Shown: one piece after another, positions 54,129 to 62,965 of the stretch
Layout of the letters: each line of letters begins with the position of its first letter
How positions within the stretch are numbered: position 1 is the first letter of the stretch
Origin: an uncultured Bacteroidota bacterium
Lineage (GTDB): Bacteria > Bacteroidota > Bacteroidia > 2-12-FULL-35-15
Reading direction: 5' to 3'
DNA: 64,000 bases
Assembly: GCA_903847205.1 (NCBI GenBank)
Contig: CAINDA010000041.1
Location: 1-64,000 of the forward strand
Notes under the pieces: generated by a model
What the model saw: the letters and a program-made list of their open reading frames with translations, nothing else
Databases searched by the model: none
Told to the model about the DNA's origin: nothing
Program-made: the position numbers and the translations under genes

Positions 54129-55559
54129 CTACTGCTGTTCTTTTTTACGAATAAAAAAGTTTTTTACAGATTGGATGTATGAGTTTGCATCAAACAGACT
54201 GCTGTCGGACGTGGCTTTGTAAGTGAGCAGAATGCCCACCGGCAGCAAAATAGCTGTTGCCATCCACATTCCTTCGTAAGGCGGCATTTCGCCTTCCTTT
54301 ACAAGCTTTTCGCCGGTAATGGAAAGTATATGAAAAATTATAAAGAAGACTACAGATATCACAACCGGCATTCCTAAACCGCCTTTGCGGATAATTGCTC
54401 CTAATGGAGCGCCAATAAAAAATAATACAATGCAGGCAATAGAAAGTGTGAATTTACGGTGTCTTTCTACCTGGCATCTGATAGTTGAGTTGTCGTCAGT
54501 ATCTGTTTCAGTTATAATTGATTCAGCATAGGCTTTAGCGCTTCTGGCAATATTTGAAGCTGCTTCAATAATATTTAACTGCTGCGCCTTGGGAAGTTTT
54601 GAAAGATAATCAGCATCAGCAGTTATTTTTTTAGCAGAATCCGGTTTTGTTAAAAATACAGTAGTTTTTGGATAATAGCTTTGTTTCAGCTGTATTCCGA
54701 AATTTGTACTGCGTTTTTCAGATTTTCTTTTTAATGAATCAACTTCAGCATTCAGCTGAGAAATATTCAGCATTTGATAATTGCTTTTAAATAAATCTTC
54801 GTTTGTGCGGGACATTTTAAATTCCGACAAATCGAAACGTATGATCCGTTTTTCAAATTTATCACGAACCATTGGATGTGTGGGAGTATCTTTATTTTTA
54901 TCTGCCATTTCTTTATAACTTACTCCATCAATTAAAGTAAGAACCAAAAAAAGTCTATCCGGTGTTTCTTCCATAGTACCGCTCTTTGCACACAATACAA
55001 TATTATTGCCCTGGAGCGCTCTATGATCATAAATCATTATCTCACGAAGGGTTTTGCTGTCTTTATCTTTCTTGCCTACCCGGATGCTGAAGCCTTCCAT
55101 GCTGTTATTAAAAATTCCTTCTTTAAATAATAATGCAGGTTTTGATTCACGGACATCGTATAATAATGAACCTGCTTTTAAATTAGTATAGGGCAAAATA
55201 GTATTCGAAAAATAAAATGCGCCGAGGGAAATTGCTGCAGTTGAAAAAATAAGAGGAGCCATTATTTTTTGTAATGAAAGTCCTGAACTTTTCATGGCAG
55301 TGAGTTCAAAATGCTCTCCCAGGTTGCCAAAAGTCATTAATGAAGAAAGCAGGATTGCAAGGGGAAGCGCCATTGGAATAGTGGTAAGAGAGAAATAAAA
55401 GAACAATTCTGATAAAACACTAAATTTTAATCCCTTTCCTACAAAGTCATCAATATATTTAAAGATGAACATCATAAAAAACACAAACATTGCAATGAAA
55501 AAGGTCATCACAAAAGGTCCCACGTATGATTTTAAAATAAATTTATAAAGTGTTTTCAT
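54129..55559 (-). CDS. LptF/LptG-family lipopolysaccharide export permease
   Basis: 476 residues. N-terminal membrane part: MKTLYKFILKSYVGPFVMTF, FFYFSLTTIPMALPLAILLS. A large periplasmic beta-jellyroll domain follows (about 120-340) and then three C-terminal helices with FTLSIACIVLFFIGAPLGAI IRKGG (in two parts). It is one of the two permeases of the Lpt machine that extracts LPS from the inner membrane. The ATG at 55559 is chosen because the conserved N-terminus starts there; the longer frame (55667) adds unrelated residues. The periplasmic region is long and Lys/Ser-rich, as in Bacteroidota homologues. Glycosyltransferase genes follow directly. Confidence 0.9.
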   Translation of the reverse strand: MKTLYKFILKSYVGPFVMTFFIAMFVFFMMFIFKYIDDFVGKGLKFSVLSELFFYFSLTTIPMALPLAILLSSLMTFGNLGEHFELTAMKSSGLSLQKIMAPLIFSTAAISLGAFYFSNTILPYTNLKAGSLLYDVRESKPALLFKEGIFNNSMEGFSIRVGKKDKDSKTLREIMIYDHRALQGNNIVLCAKSGTMEETPDRLFLVLTLIDGVSYKEMADKNKDTPTHPMVRDKFEKRIIRFDLSEFKMSRTNEDLFKSNYQMLNISQLNAEVDSLKRKSEKRSTNFGIQLKQSYYPKTTVFLTKPDSAKKITADADYLSKLPKAQQLNIIEAASNIARSAKAYAESIITETDTDDNSTIRCQVERHRKFTLSIACIVLFFIGAPLGAIIRKGGLGMPVVISVVFFIIFHILSITGEKLVKEGEMPPYEGMWMATAILLPVGILLTYKATSDSSLFDANSYIQSVKNFFIRKKEQQ

Positions 55560-55566
55560 AAGTCCG

Positions 55567-55574
55567 CAAATATA
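55567..55574 (-). promoter_or_regulatory. -7 box TATATTTG directly upstream of lptF/G
   Basis: The minus-strand box lies 8 bases before the ATG at 55559, which predicts a transcript with almost no leader. No -33 TTG at proper distance was found. Confidence 0.45.
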
Positions 55575-55712
55575 AGAATAAAGTGCAAAAAAGCATGTTT
55601 TTATATGAAGGAGGCTGCACCCTTGAATTAAAATTTTGAGATGGTATTGTTTTAATTGTAATATCAATATATTTTGTACTTTTAGCGGTACTATAATGAA
55701 AACTTTTTTGGT

Positions 55713-56090
55713 ATGATGAACTTAAAAGAAAAAATACTTCAGGTGTTGGAAATGAAAAATTACACGTATGCTGATCTGGCATCGCATCTTTCTATTTCTG
55801 AATCAGAGCTTGATTTTGCAATTGAAAACAATACTCTTGAAATACGAACCCTTGAGCTGATTTCAAAAGAACTGCGTATCCCTTTATACAGTTTTTTCCG
55901 CGAAAATTTTGAAGGTTTTGATTTTGAAAAAGAACCGTATTACAACGTAAATATCTGGAGTAAAGAAGAAGAACCAAAAATAACGCCCGATGTAAAAGCA
56001 CTACGTCAGGAAATTGATGCTCTGCGTGCAGATGTTTTACAAAAGAAATTACTGATTGATAAACTCGAATCAAAAATTCCTAAGCCCTGA
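55713..56090 (+). CDS. Small HTH-like protein with coiled-coil tail
   Basis: 125 residues. The N-terminal 60 residues look like an XRE-type helix-turn-helix: LKEKILQVLEMKNYTYADLA, SHLSISESELDFAIENNTLE and TLELISKELRIPLYSFF. The C-terminal third (DVKALRQEIDALRADVLQKK LLIDKLESK) is a predicted coiled coil, likely for dimerisation. It is divergent from lptF/G and could regulate it or itself, but this is only inference. Two ATG codons are adjacent (55713 and 55716). A strong bidirectional hairpin lies downstream. Confidence 0.7.
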   Translation: MMNLKEKILQVLEMKNYTYADLASHLSISESELDFAIENNTLEIRTLELISKELRIPLYSFFRENFEGFDFEKEPYYNVNIWSKEEEPKITPDVKALRQEIDALRADVLQKKLLIDKLESKIPKP

Positions 56091-56145
56091 TTTTAATTCT
56101 TGATTTTTTTTAATAAATCAGCTAACTCTGGTTTAGAATTGTAAC

Positions 56146-56179
56146 AAAAAAGCCTTCCGATTTTTCGGAAGGCTTTTTT
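56146..56179. terminator. Bidirectional terminator
   Basis: A 15-bp perfect stem (AAAAAAGCCTTCCGA at 56146-56160 and its complement at 56165-56179) with a TTTT loop, between the plus-strand HTH gene and the minus-strand tRNA-His gene. It serves both. Confidence 0.9.
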
Positions 56180-56185
56180 GTTTTG

Positions 56186-56260
56186 GGTGGCCAATGGGGC
56201 TCGAACCCACGACCCTCGGTACCACAAACCGATATTCTAACCAACTGAACTATGGCCACC
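56186..56260 (-). tRNA. tRNA-His (anticodon GTG)
   Basis: On the minus strand GTGGCCA pairs with TGGCCAC as a 7-bp acceptor stem. The extra 5' G (56260) faces the C discriminator (56186), the mark of tRNA-His. The D loop has AGTTCAGTTGGTTAGAAT, the anticodon arm CGGTTTGTGGTACCG reads GUG, and the T arm is GTGGGTTCGAGCCCC. CCA is not encoded. 75 nt. Confidence 0.96.
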
Positions 56261-56277
56261 ATAAGAACTTGAGGATG

Positions 56278-56285
56278 CAAAGATA
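56278..56285 (-). promoter_or_regulatory. -7 box TATCTTTG for tRNA-His
   Basis: Minus-strand TATCTTTG fits TAnnTTTG and lies 17 bases upstream of the tRNA 5' end, as expected for a short leader removed by RNase P. Confidence 0.55.
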
Positions 56286-56416
56286 TAGTTTTTTACTATT
56301 TTAAAAATTAAATAAACATAAATATTCCAATGACTTCAAATCTTCTGAAAATTATGTGCAATTTTCATTCGTTCCGAATTGTAAATAATCGAATCCGGCT
56401 GTATATTTTTATTCCG

Positions 56417-56424
56417 TAACTTTG
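56417..56424 (+). promoter_or_regulatory. -7 box TAACTTTG for the copper ATPase
   Basis: TAACTTTG lies 10 bases before the ATG at 56435, so the transcript would start within about 5 bases of the start codon. No -33 TTG at the right distance. Confidence 0.5.
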
Positions 56425-56434
56425 GCTCCTTAAT

Positions 56435-58591
56435 ATGGCTGAAGACTCAATAAATATAACACTTCAAGTGGAAGGCATGACCTGCACCTCCTGTGCATTG
56501 GGCATCGCAAAAAATCTTCAAAAAAAAGGAGCCGAGGATGTTTTCGTTGATTTTGCAGCCGGTGAAGCAATTTTTTCACTGCATGATAAAACCAAACTGC
56601 AGCCGATTATTGAAAGCATCAACGATTTAGGCTATAAAGTTGTTGACAGCAAATACCGTGAAGAAAACGAGAGGAAGCTCTCTACAGTTGAAAAACGTTT
56701 TTATTTCACCCTTCCTTTTACTATCATTTTGTTTTTTGCTCACATGGTTCTTTCGCATGATTTTATTCTAAATCAGCCATGGATTCAGCTGATTATCTGC
56801 CTGCCGGTTTTTATAACAGGGATTGTTCAATTTGGAAAAAGTGCCTGGGGCTCACTAAAATTAGGTGTTCCAAATATGGATGTATTGATCTTTATCGGTT
56901 CTTCAGCAGCATTTATTTATAGTATCATTGGCATGCAGCTACATGCGGGATCGCATGATGTCTATAATTATTTATTTTTTGAAACTACTGCTGTAATTAT
57001 CACTCTTGTACTTCTTGGAAATGTTTTTGAGCACCTTTCTGTTAAACAGACTACAACCGCAATAAGCGAGCTCAGCGCCATACAGGCTGTAAAGGCAAAA
57101 ATGGTAAGTCTGCAGCTGGGGAAAGAAGTGATTACAGAGATTGATTACAAAAATATTCATGTCGGTGCCATTTTACAGGCAAATACAGGCGATAAAATTC
57201 CGGTTGACGGTGAAGTTATTTCAGGCGACGCCAGTGTGGATGAATCAATGTTGACGGGAGAAAGTATTCCTGTTGAAAAGGGAATTACCCACAAAGTAAT
57301 AGGCGGAACCATTGTTGTAAACGGGAGTATAAGAATGCGCGCGGAGAGTATAGGAGGCGAAACTGTACTTGCAAAAATTATAGAGCTGGTAAAAAAAGCA
57401 CAGCAGGCTAAACCGGAAATTCAAAAATTAGGCGATAAAATCAGCGCTATATTTGTTCCTGTTGTACTCGGCCTTTCTGTAATTACATTTTGTATAAATT
57501 ACTTTTTTGTAAGTTTTGCTCCGGGTATTGATATATTTCAGGAATCCGTAATGAGGAGTATTGCAGTACTTGTTATTTCCTGTCCGTGTGCAATGGGGCT
57601 TGCAACGCCAACAGCAGTGATGGTTGGAATAGGAAGGGCTGCAAAAATGGGGATTTTAATTAAAGGAGGAAGTACCCTGGAAGAATTCGCAAAAATAAAA
57701 AATATTGTTTTTGATAAAACCGGAACCCTTACTACCGGTGATTTTAGGATAAAAAAGATTGACTGTTTTGATGGAACTGCTGAAATGGAAGTAAAAGAAA
57801 TTTTAGCGGCATTGGAGAAACATTCCTCACATCCAATTGCAAAATCAATTGTTTCTGAACTTAAAGACATTTCTGTAAATAAAAAATTCAATAAAATAAT
57901 TGAAGAAAAGGGTTTGGGAATTACTGCTGAGGATGATCAGAATAATCTTTACCAGATTGGTTCATTTAAGATTGCTTCGCACCTTACTCCAGACAGTACT
58001 CATTCTATTTACGTGTTGAAAAATAAAATATTGATTGGATCTCTGGATTTGGAAGATTCTATTAAAAAAAATACTAAAGAAACTGTAAGTGAGCTTCACA
58101 ACCATGGGATAAAAACTATTATGCTCAGCGGAGACAGCCGCAAAAAATGTGAAGATTTAGGCCGGAAAATTAATATTGACGAAGTGTACAGCGAACAGTT
58201 TCCTTCGCAAAAATTAGATTTGATTGATAAACTTTCTAAAGAGGCGCCGACAGCTATGGTAGGCGATGGGATTAACGATGCGCCGGCATTAGCCAAAGCG
58301 GCTGTTGGTATTTCATTGAGTAATGCCACCCAGGCAGCAATACAATCCGCTCAGATTATTTTATTGAAGAGCAACGACCTTTCAGTGCTTACCCAATCCT
58401 ATCTTATTAGTAAACATACCCTGATTACGATTAAACAAAATTTATTTTGGGCGTTTTTTTATAATGTGGTTGCTATTCCTGTTGCTGCCATGGGTTTGCT
58501 GAGCCCTGCAGTAGCAGCTTTAACAATGGCATTTTCTGATATAATAGTAATCGGCAATTCTATCCGCTTAAAGAAAAAGAAATTGATTTAA
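56435..58591 (+). CDS. copA: Copper-type P1B ATPase
   Basis: 718 residues. HMA domain at 8-75 with the metal-binding GMTCTSC (Cys17, Cys20). Eight transmembrane helices in the P1B plan. The ion site CPC at 383-385 (ISCPCAMGLATP). Phosphorylation site Asp427 in FDKTGTLTTGD, SSHPIA in the nucleotide domain, TGES at the actuator, and AMVGDGINDAPALAKAAVG at the hinge. It exports Cu+ from the cytoplasm using ATP. No CopY- or CueR-like regulator or CopZ chaperone is adjacent. A glycosyltransferase gene follows after 24 bp. Confidence 0.95.
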   Translation: MAEDSINITLQVEGMTCTSCALGIAKNLQKKGAEDVFVDFAAGEAIFSLHDKTKLQPIIESINDLGYKVVDSKYREENERKLSTVEKRFYFTLPFTIILFFAHMVLSHDFILNQPWIQLIICLPVFITGIVQFGKSAWGSLKLGVPNMDVLIFIGSSAAFIYSIIGMQLHAGSHDVYNYLFFETTAVIITLVLLGNVFEHLSVKQTTTAISELSAIQAVKAKMVSLQLGKEVITEIDYKNIHVGAILQANTGDKIPVDGEVISGDASVDESMLTGESIPVEKGITHKVIGGTIVVNGSIRMRAESIGGETVLAKIIELVKKAQQAKPEIQKLGDKISAIFVPVVLGLSVITFCINYFFVSFAPGIDIFQESVMRSIAVLVISCPCAMGLATPTAVMVGIGRAAKMGILIKGGSTLEEFAKIKNIVFDKTGTLTTGDFRIKKIDCFDGTAEMEVKEILAALEKHSSHPIAKSIVSELKDISVNKKFNKIIEEKGLGITAEDDQNNLYQIGSFKIASHLTPDSTHSIYVLKNKILIGSLDLEDSIKKNTKETVSELHNHGIKTIMLSGDSRKKCEDLGRKINIDEVYSEQFPSQKLDLIDKLSKEAPTAMVGDGINDAPALAKAAVGISLSNATQAAIQSAQIILLKSNDLSVLTQSYLISKHTLITIKQNLFWAFFYNVVAIPVAAMGLLSPAVAALTMAFSDIIVIGNSIRLKKKKLI

Positions 58592-58615
58592 ATTTTTTAC
58601 AGGAATAAAAAATTA

Positions 58616-59803
58616 ATGACTAAAAAACGATTAAATATTTTATTCCTTTCCTCCTGGTATCCAAGCAGAGCAGAGTCTTCACTTGGTAATTTTGTTCAAA
58701 GACATGCCGAAGCAGTTGCTTTAAATTCAAATACTGCTGCCCTTTTCGTGTGCTCAGACAGCAGCTGCAAACAAAAATTTGAAATTACTGAAAGCACTAT
58801 TAACAATGTGGTTACAGTAAATGTATATTATAAAAAAGTGGAACATGCTATTCCCTTTATTTCTCAATTTCAAAAAGCCTTACGTTATATCCTCGGACAT
58901 TTCAAAGGTTTGGAAATCGTTAATCAAAAATTTGGAAAAATTGATTTAGTCCATCACAACATTTTGTATCCTTCCGGAATGATTGCCTGGTATCTGAAAA
59001 AATTCAAAAATATTCCATATATATCAACAGAAAACTGGACGGGGTACCTACCGTCTGACGGAAGTTACAAAGGTTTTTTTAGGAAATTCATCACCAAAAC
59101 AATTGCGAATAATGCGGCTTTTTTAACTCCAGTTTCTCTTGATTTGCAAAAGGCAATGACAGCCCACGGGTTTAAATCCAATTACGCAATTGTTCCAAAT
59201 GTGGTTGACACAAATTTGTTTTATCCTAAAAAAAACAAATCGCCAAATCCCAAACCGCTTATCATTCACATATCTACGCTGGATGATCCTCAAAAAAATA
59301 TTTCCGGAATTTTAAGATCAGTAAAAAAATTAAAGGAGAAAAAATTTGATTTTGAACTTTTTATTGTGGGTGAGAATCCAGAAAGAAACAAGCTGGAGCA
59401 ATTGGCTGAAAGTTTTGGTATGCTTAATACATCTGTGTTTTTCCTTGGACAGAAACTAAAGGAAGAACTTGCTGAAATTTTACGGCAGTCTGATTTTTTT
59501 ATTCTTTTCAGCAATTATGAAAATTTGCCATGTGTGGTGATTGAGTCTATTGCAAGCGGAATTCCTGTAATTGCATCCAGCGCCGGCGGAACTCCCGAAC
59601 ATATTTCCGATAAACTTGGAATTATTGTGGAACCTAAAGATGAAGCAGGTTTTGAAAAAGCAATGGAATGGATGATACAAAATTATTCAAAGTTTGATAC
59701 CGTTTATCTAAGAAAATATGCTGTTGATCATTTCAGCTGCGAAAGGGTAGGAGAGCAGTTTCAAAATATTTATACTGAAGTATTAAATAGGTTAAAGAAT
59801 TAA
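58616..59803 (+). CDS. Glycosyltransferase, GT4 family
   Basis: 395 residues: RLNILFLSSWYPSRAESSLG (N-terminal GT-B domain with the loop SSWYPS), then IIHISTLDDPQKNISGILRS, FELFIVGENPERN and ENLPCVVIESIASGIPVIAS SAGGTPE in two parts, the EX7E site of GT4 enzymes. It transfers a sugar from a nucleotide donor to a glycan or lipid. It starts 24 bp after copA although unrelated in function, so shared transcription may be incidental. Substrates unknown. Confidence 0.88.
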   Translation: MTKKRLNILFLSSWYPSRAESSLGNFVQRHAEAVALNSNTAALFVCSDSSCKQKFEITESTINNVVTVNVYYKKVEHAIPFISQFQKALRYILGHFKGLEIVNQKFGKIDLVHHNILYPSGMIAWYLKKFKNIPYISTENWTGYLPSDGSYKGFFRKFITKTIANNAAFLTPVSLDLQKAMTAHGFKSNYAIVPNVVDTNLFYPKKNKSPNPKPLIIHISTLDDPQKNISGILRSVKKLKEKKFDFELFIVGENPERNKLEQLAESFGMLNTSVFFLGQKLKEELAEILRQSDFFILFSNYENLPCVVIESIASGIPVIASSAGGTPEHISDKLGIIVEPKDEAGFEKAMEWMIQNYSKFDTVYLRKYAVDHFSCERVGEQFQNIYTEVLNRLKN

Positions 59804-59859
59804 ATAATTATCTCGAATAAGTTTGTAATACAAATACACAGTTTGTTTTTTCTTTCGCC

Positions 59860-59892
59860 AGACCTATTAGGTTTTTAAAACCTGACAGGTCT
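59860..59892. repeat. Palindromic repeat AGACCT...AGGTCT
   Basis: AGACCTATTAGGTTTTTAAA and ACCTGACAGGTCT form an imperfect 33-bp palindrome. It is a member of the family whose half copy is at 50438-50455. Confidence 0.6.
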
Positions 59893-59952
59893 AAAAAAAA
59901 GGATGTATATATTAAGTAATATAATAAACTTAAAATAGTATTTAGCTGAAAT

Positions 59953-61956
59953 ATGTGCGGAATAGCTGGAATCATAAAGCTTAACAACTCATCCATAAAT
60001 CTGCCGGAAAATATCCGTTTGATGACTCAGACTATCCGTCACCGCGGACCGGATGATGAAGGCTTTATGCTTTGTTCAGAAGATGAATTAACTGCTGCTG
60101 GAAGTACAGACACTCCAAAAGATGTGTGGGAAGCGGATTATCAGCACTGCCCTAAAAAAAATATTAATGAATTAAACGAAAATTTTTCATTGGCTTTCGG
60201 CCACCGCAGATTATCCATTATTGACCTTTCTCCTGCCGGCCATCAACCCTTGTGTTCGGGCGACGGCTCTTTATGGATTACCTTTAACGGTGAGTTGTAT
60301 AATTATCTTGAACTGAAAGAAGAGCTCAAAATTAAAGGGCATTATTTTAAAACTAACACGGATACCGAAGTTGTTTTAAACGCTTACCGCGAATGGGGAA
60401 ACGGCTGTTTATCCCGGTTTAACGGCATGTGGGCTTTTGTAATTTATGACCGCAGTAAAAATGAATTGTTCGGTTCCCGGGATCGGTTCGGAGTAAAACC
60501 TTTTTATTATTACCATGATGCAGATGTGCTTGTATTTGCCTCTGAACAAAAGGCTTTGGTGAAATTACCTTTTGTAAAAACAGGAATCAATCCTAAGGCT
60601 GTTTTTGATTTTTTTGTAAAAGATGAAATTGAAATGCAGGAAGAAGGGATGTTTCAAAACATCCTGGAACTCTTTCCATCTCATGCTTTCAGCTTTAATT
60701 TAAATACAAAAGAATGGCATTTATGGAAATATTATTCTCTTAAACCCAATGAATCCAGCGAAGCATTTAATGAGTCGAAGTTCAATGAAATAACACAGCA
60801 CACAAGAGAATTGCTTGTCAATTCAGTTGCGCTGCGTCTGCGTTCGGATGTGCCTGTCGGTTCCTGCCTTAGCGGAGGCATTGACAGTTCTGCTATTGCA
60901 GGAATCGTGAAAAGCCTCCTTTCTCAGGACTCGTCAATCAATATCGGCAGTCGTTTGCAGCTGTTTACTGCCTCTTTTAAAAATCCTGAAATAGATGAAA
61001 GTCCCTGGGCGAAGTTGATGGTTGATCAAACTGGAGCTCAATGGAATCAAACATTTCCGAATTCATCTGAATTATTAAATGATCTTGAAAATTTAATTTA
61101 TTCACAGGATGTGCCTATCTGGTCAACCAGTACTTACGCGCAGTATCGAGTGATGCAGGCTGCAAAGGAAAATGGAATTAAAGTGGTGCTCGACGGACAG
61201 GGCGGAGATGAGCTGTTTGCAGGTTATTCACACCATTACCTATACCACTGGAAAGATTTAATGAAAAGTTTAAAACTCTCAGAGGCCCTGAAGGAGATGA
61301 AAAGCAGGGATTCATTGTTTGGAATTTCTGGTTCATACATCAAAAAATATCTGAAGGAAGACGGAATAAAAAATCTTCCTGCATCACTGCAGATGAAGCT
61401 GCAGCTTTTTTACTTTAAAGATTTGAATTACCTGAATAGCGAGTTCCTGCGGGCAAATCAAGGACAGCTTGAAAATATGCCTGAAAATAAAATTAAATCC
61501 CTTAACGGGATGCTTGCTGATGAGTTTTACAATACCCGTTTAAAAACATACTTAAAGTGCGAAGACCGTTGTTCTATGTGGCATTCTGTTGAATCACGCA
61601 CTCCTTTTGCCGATGATATAAATTTAATTGAATATGGATTTCAGATTCCCGGCGCTTATAAAATTCACATTGGTATTTCAAAATATATTTTGAGAGAAGC
61701 TGCGCAGACTTATATTCCTGCTGAAATAAAAAACAGGAAAGATAAAATGGGATATAACATCCCGCACAATCAGTGGATCACGGAAATGAAAGAGCAGTTG
61801 CGGCCTATATTTAATACTGATTTAAAAGATTATATCAATGTAAAATCATTGCAGAAAGATTATCAGCAGCTATTTGATATTGCCGGTAAACCTTATGACA
61901 GCCGGATTTTCAAGTTCATAAGTTTTGCAATCTGGAAAAAGAAATATGAGCTTTAA
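59953..61956 (+). CDS. asnB: Asparagine synthetase, glutamine-hydrolysing
   Basis: 667 residues. N-terminal amidotransferase with Cys2 as nucleophile (MCGIAGII), RHRGPDDEG and NGELYNYLELKEEL. The C-terminal synthetase has the PP-loop SGGIDSSAIAGIVKS at about 310 and VLDGQGGDELFAGY further on. It makes asparagine from aspartate, glutamine and ATP, or a similar amide. In surface-polysaccharide clusters such AsnB-like proteins often modify sugars or peptides, and this one sits between a glycosyltransferase and a methyltransferase gene. Long by about 40-100 residues compared with E. coli AsnB (554). Confidence 0.92.
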   Translation: MCGIAGIIKLNNSSINLPENIRLMTQTIRHRGPDDEGFMLCSEDELTAAGSTDTPKDVWEADYQHCPKKNINELNENFSLAFGHRRLSIIDLSPAGHQPLCSGDGSLWITFNGELYNYLELKEELKIKGHYFKTNTDTEVVLNAYREWGNGCLSRFNGMWAFVIYDRSKNELFGSRDRFGVKPFYYYHDADVLVFASEQKALVKLPFVKTGINPKAVFDFFVKDEIEMQEEGMFQNILELFPSHAFSFNLNTKEWHLWKYYSLKPNESSEAFNESKFNEITQHTRELLVNSVALRLRSDVPVGSCLSGGIDSSAIAGIVKSLLSQDSSINIGSRLQLFTASFKNPEIDESPWAKLMVDQTGAQWNQTFPNSSELLNDLENLIYSQDVPIWSTSTYAQYRVMQAAKENGIKVVLDGQGGDELFAGYSHHYLYHWKDLMKSLKLSEALKEMKSRDSLFGISGSYIKKYLKEDGIKNLPASLQMKLQLFYFKDLNYLNSEFLRANQGQLENMPENKIKSLNGMLADEFYNTRLKTYLKCEDRCSMWHSVESRTPFADDINLIEYGFQIPGAYKIHIGISKYILREAAQTYIPAEIKNRKDKMGYNIPHNQWITEMKEQLRPIFNTDLKDYINVKSLQKDYQQLFDIAGKPYDSRIFKFISFAIWKKKYEL

Positions 61957-62017
61957 AGAAGTAAATTTTATCAACGAATTAAATACAAATTTTAAAACAG
62001 AGATTTTATCTGAGTAA

Positions 62018-62830
62018 ATGAATAAACTAAAAAAATTATTTAAAGCAGTTTTATTAATCATTAAAAATCCGGCTTTGCTGAATAAGGTGTTGGATGATGA
62101 AAATGTTAATCATGAGCAGGTAATTAAAAAATACAATTTACCGCATGGATTAAAAACCATTGATATTAATGATCTTTTGCCTGATTTTAACGAAACGATT
62201 GAACCCTACTGTTCCCTTGACGGCGGTTCTACTCCAATAGACTTGGCTTTATTGAAGGGTATTGCAAAAAGGAAACCGGAGTGCATGTATTTCGAAATAG
62301 GAACATGGCGCGGAGAGAGTGCCGCAAATGCTGCAAGTGCCGCAAAAACCTGTGTAACACTTAATTTACCTGATGAAAAAATGCTTCAAATGGGTTTGGA
62401 TAAAAATTACGTGGGACTTCACCGCTTTTTTTCTAAAGATTTAAAAAATGTAAAGCATATCCAGGCCGATTCGCAAACATTTGATTACAGCAGTTTAAAT
62501 CAAAAATTTGATTTGATATTTATTGACGGCGATCATCATTCCGAAAGTGTAAAAAATGATACAGCCAACGCATTTAAAATTTTGAAAGATACTGATTCTA
62601 TTATCGTTTGGCACGATTACGGAAATACCCCCAATGATATCAGGTGGGATGTACTGCAGGGAATTTTAGACGGAACTCCTTCTGAAAAACGCAGTAATTT
62701 ATATCATGTGTCAAACACTTTATGTGCAATATATACCAGCAGAAAAATTAATGCTGTATATATTCGGCCCTTTTCTCAGCCCGAGAAATATTTTTCTATT
62801 TCTGTAAAAAGCCTGTTAATAAAGCCTTAA
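62018..62830 (+). CDS. Class I SAM-dependent methyltransferase (Methyltransf_24-like)
   Basis: 270 residues. Motif I is MYFEIGTWRGESAANAASAA, motif II/III region FDLIFIDGDHHSESVKND, then SIIVWHDYGNTP. This is the methyltransferase_24/CmcI-like group, which often methylates sugars or other small acceptors. No membrane segment. It follows asnB by 61 bp in the same direction and, with the glycosyltransferase, probably tailors a surface glycan. The acceptor is unknown. Confidence 0.8.
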   Translation: MNKLKKLFKAVLLIIKNPALLNKVLDDENVNHEQVIKKYNLPHGLKTIDINDLLPDFNETIEPYCSLDGGSTPIDLALLKGIAKRKPECMYFEIGTWRGESAANAASAAKTCVTLNLPDEKMLQMGLDKNYVGLHRFFSKDLKNVKHIQADSQTFDYSSLNQKFDLIFIDGDHHSESVKNDTANAFKILKDTDSIIVWHDYGNTPNDIRWDVLQGILDGTPSEKRSNLYHVSNTLCAIYTSRKINAVYIRPFSQPEKYFSISVKSLLIKP

Positions 62831-62891
62831 GAAACATAGTGTGCTTTTAATCATAAATTGTAAAACCTGCCTGCCTTTTGAAAACTAATTT

Positions 62892-62922
62892 TTGAACCCG
62901 CAAAATATTTTTCTTATATTTG
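62892..62922 (+). promoter_or_regulatory. Promoter of the gene at 62966
   Basis: TTTG at 62891-62894 and TATATTTG at 62915-62922, 20 bases apart: an almost exact match to the Bacteroidota TTTG / TAnnTTTG pair. The leader would be about 40 nt. Confidence 0.75.
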
Positions 62923-62965
62923 TTATTCTGTAAAAAAAAATCAAATTAATTTAAAAAAAAGTATA

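Noticed and set aside
54129-55667. Longer lptF/G frame from 55667
   Set aside because: The first 36 residues are not like the family, and the -7 box at 55567-55574 would lie inside it.
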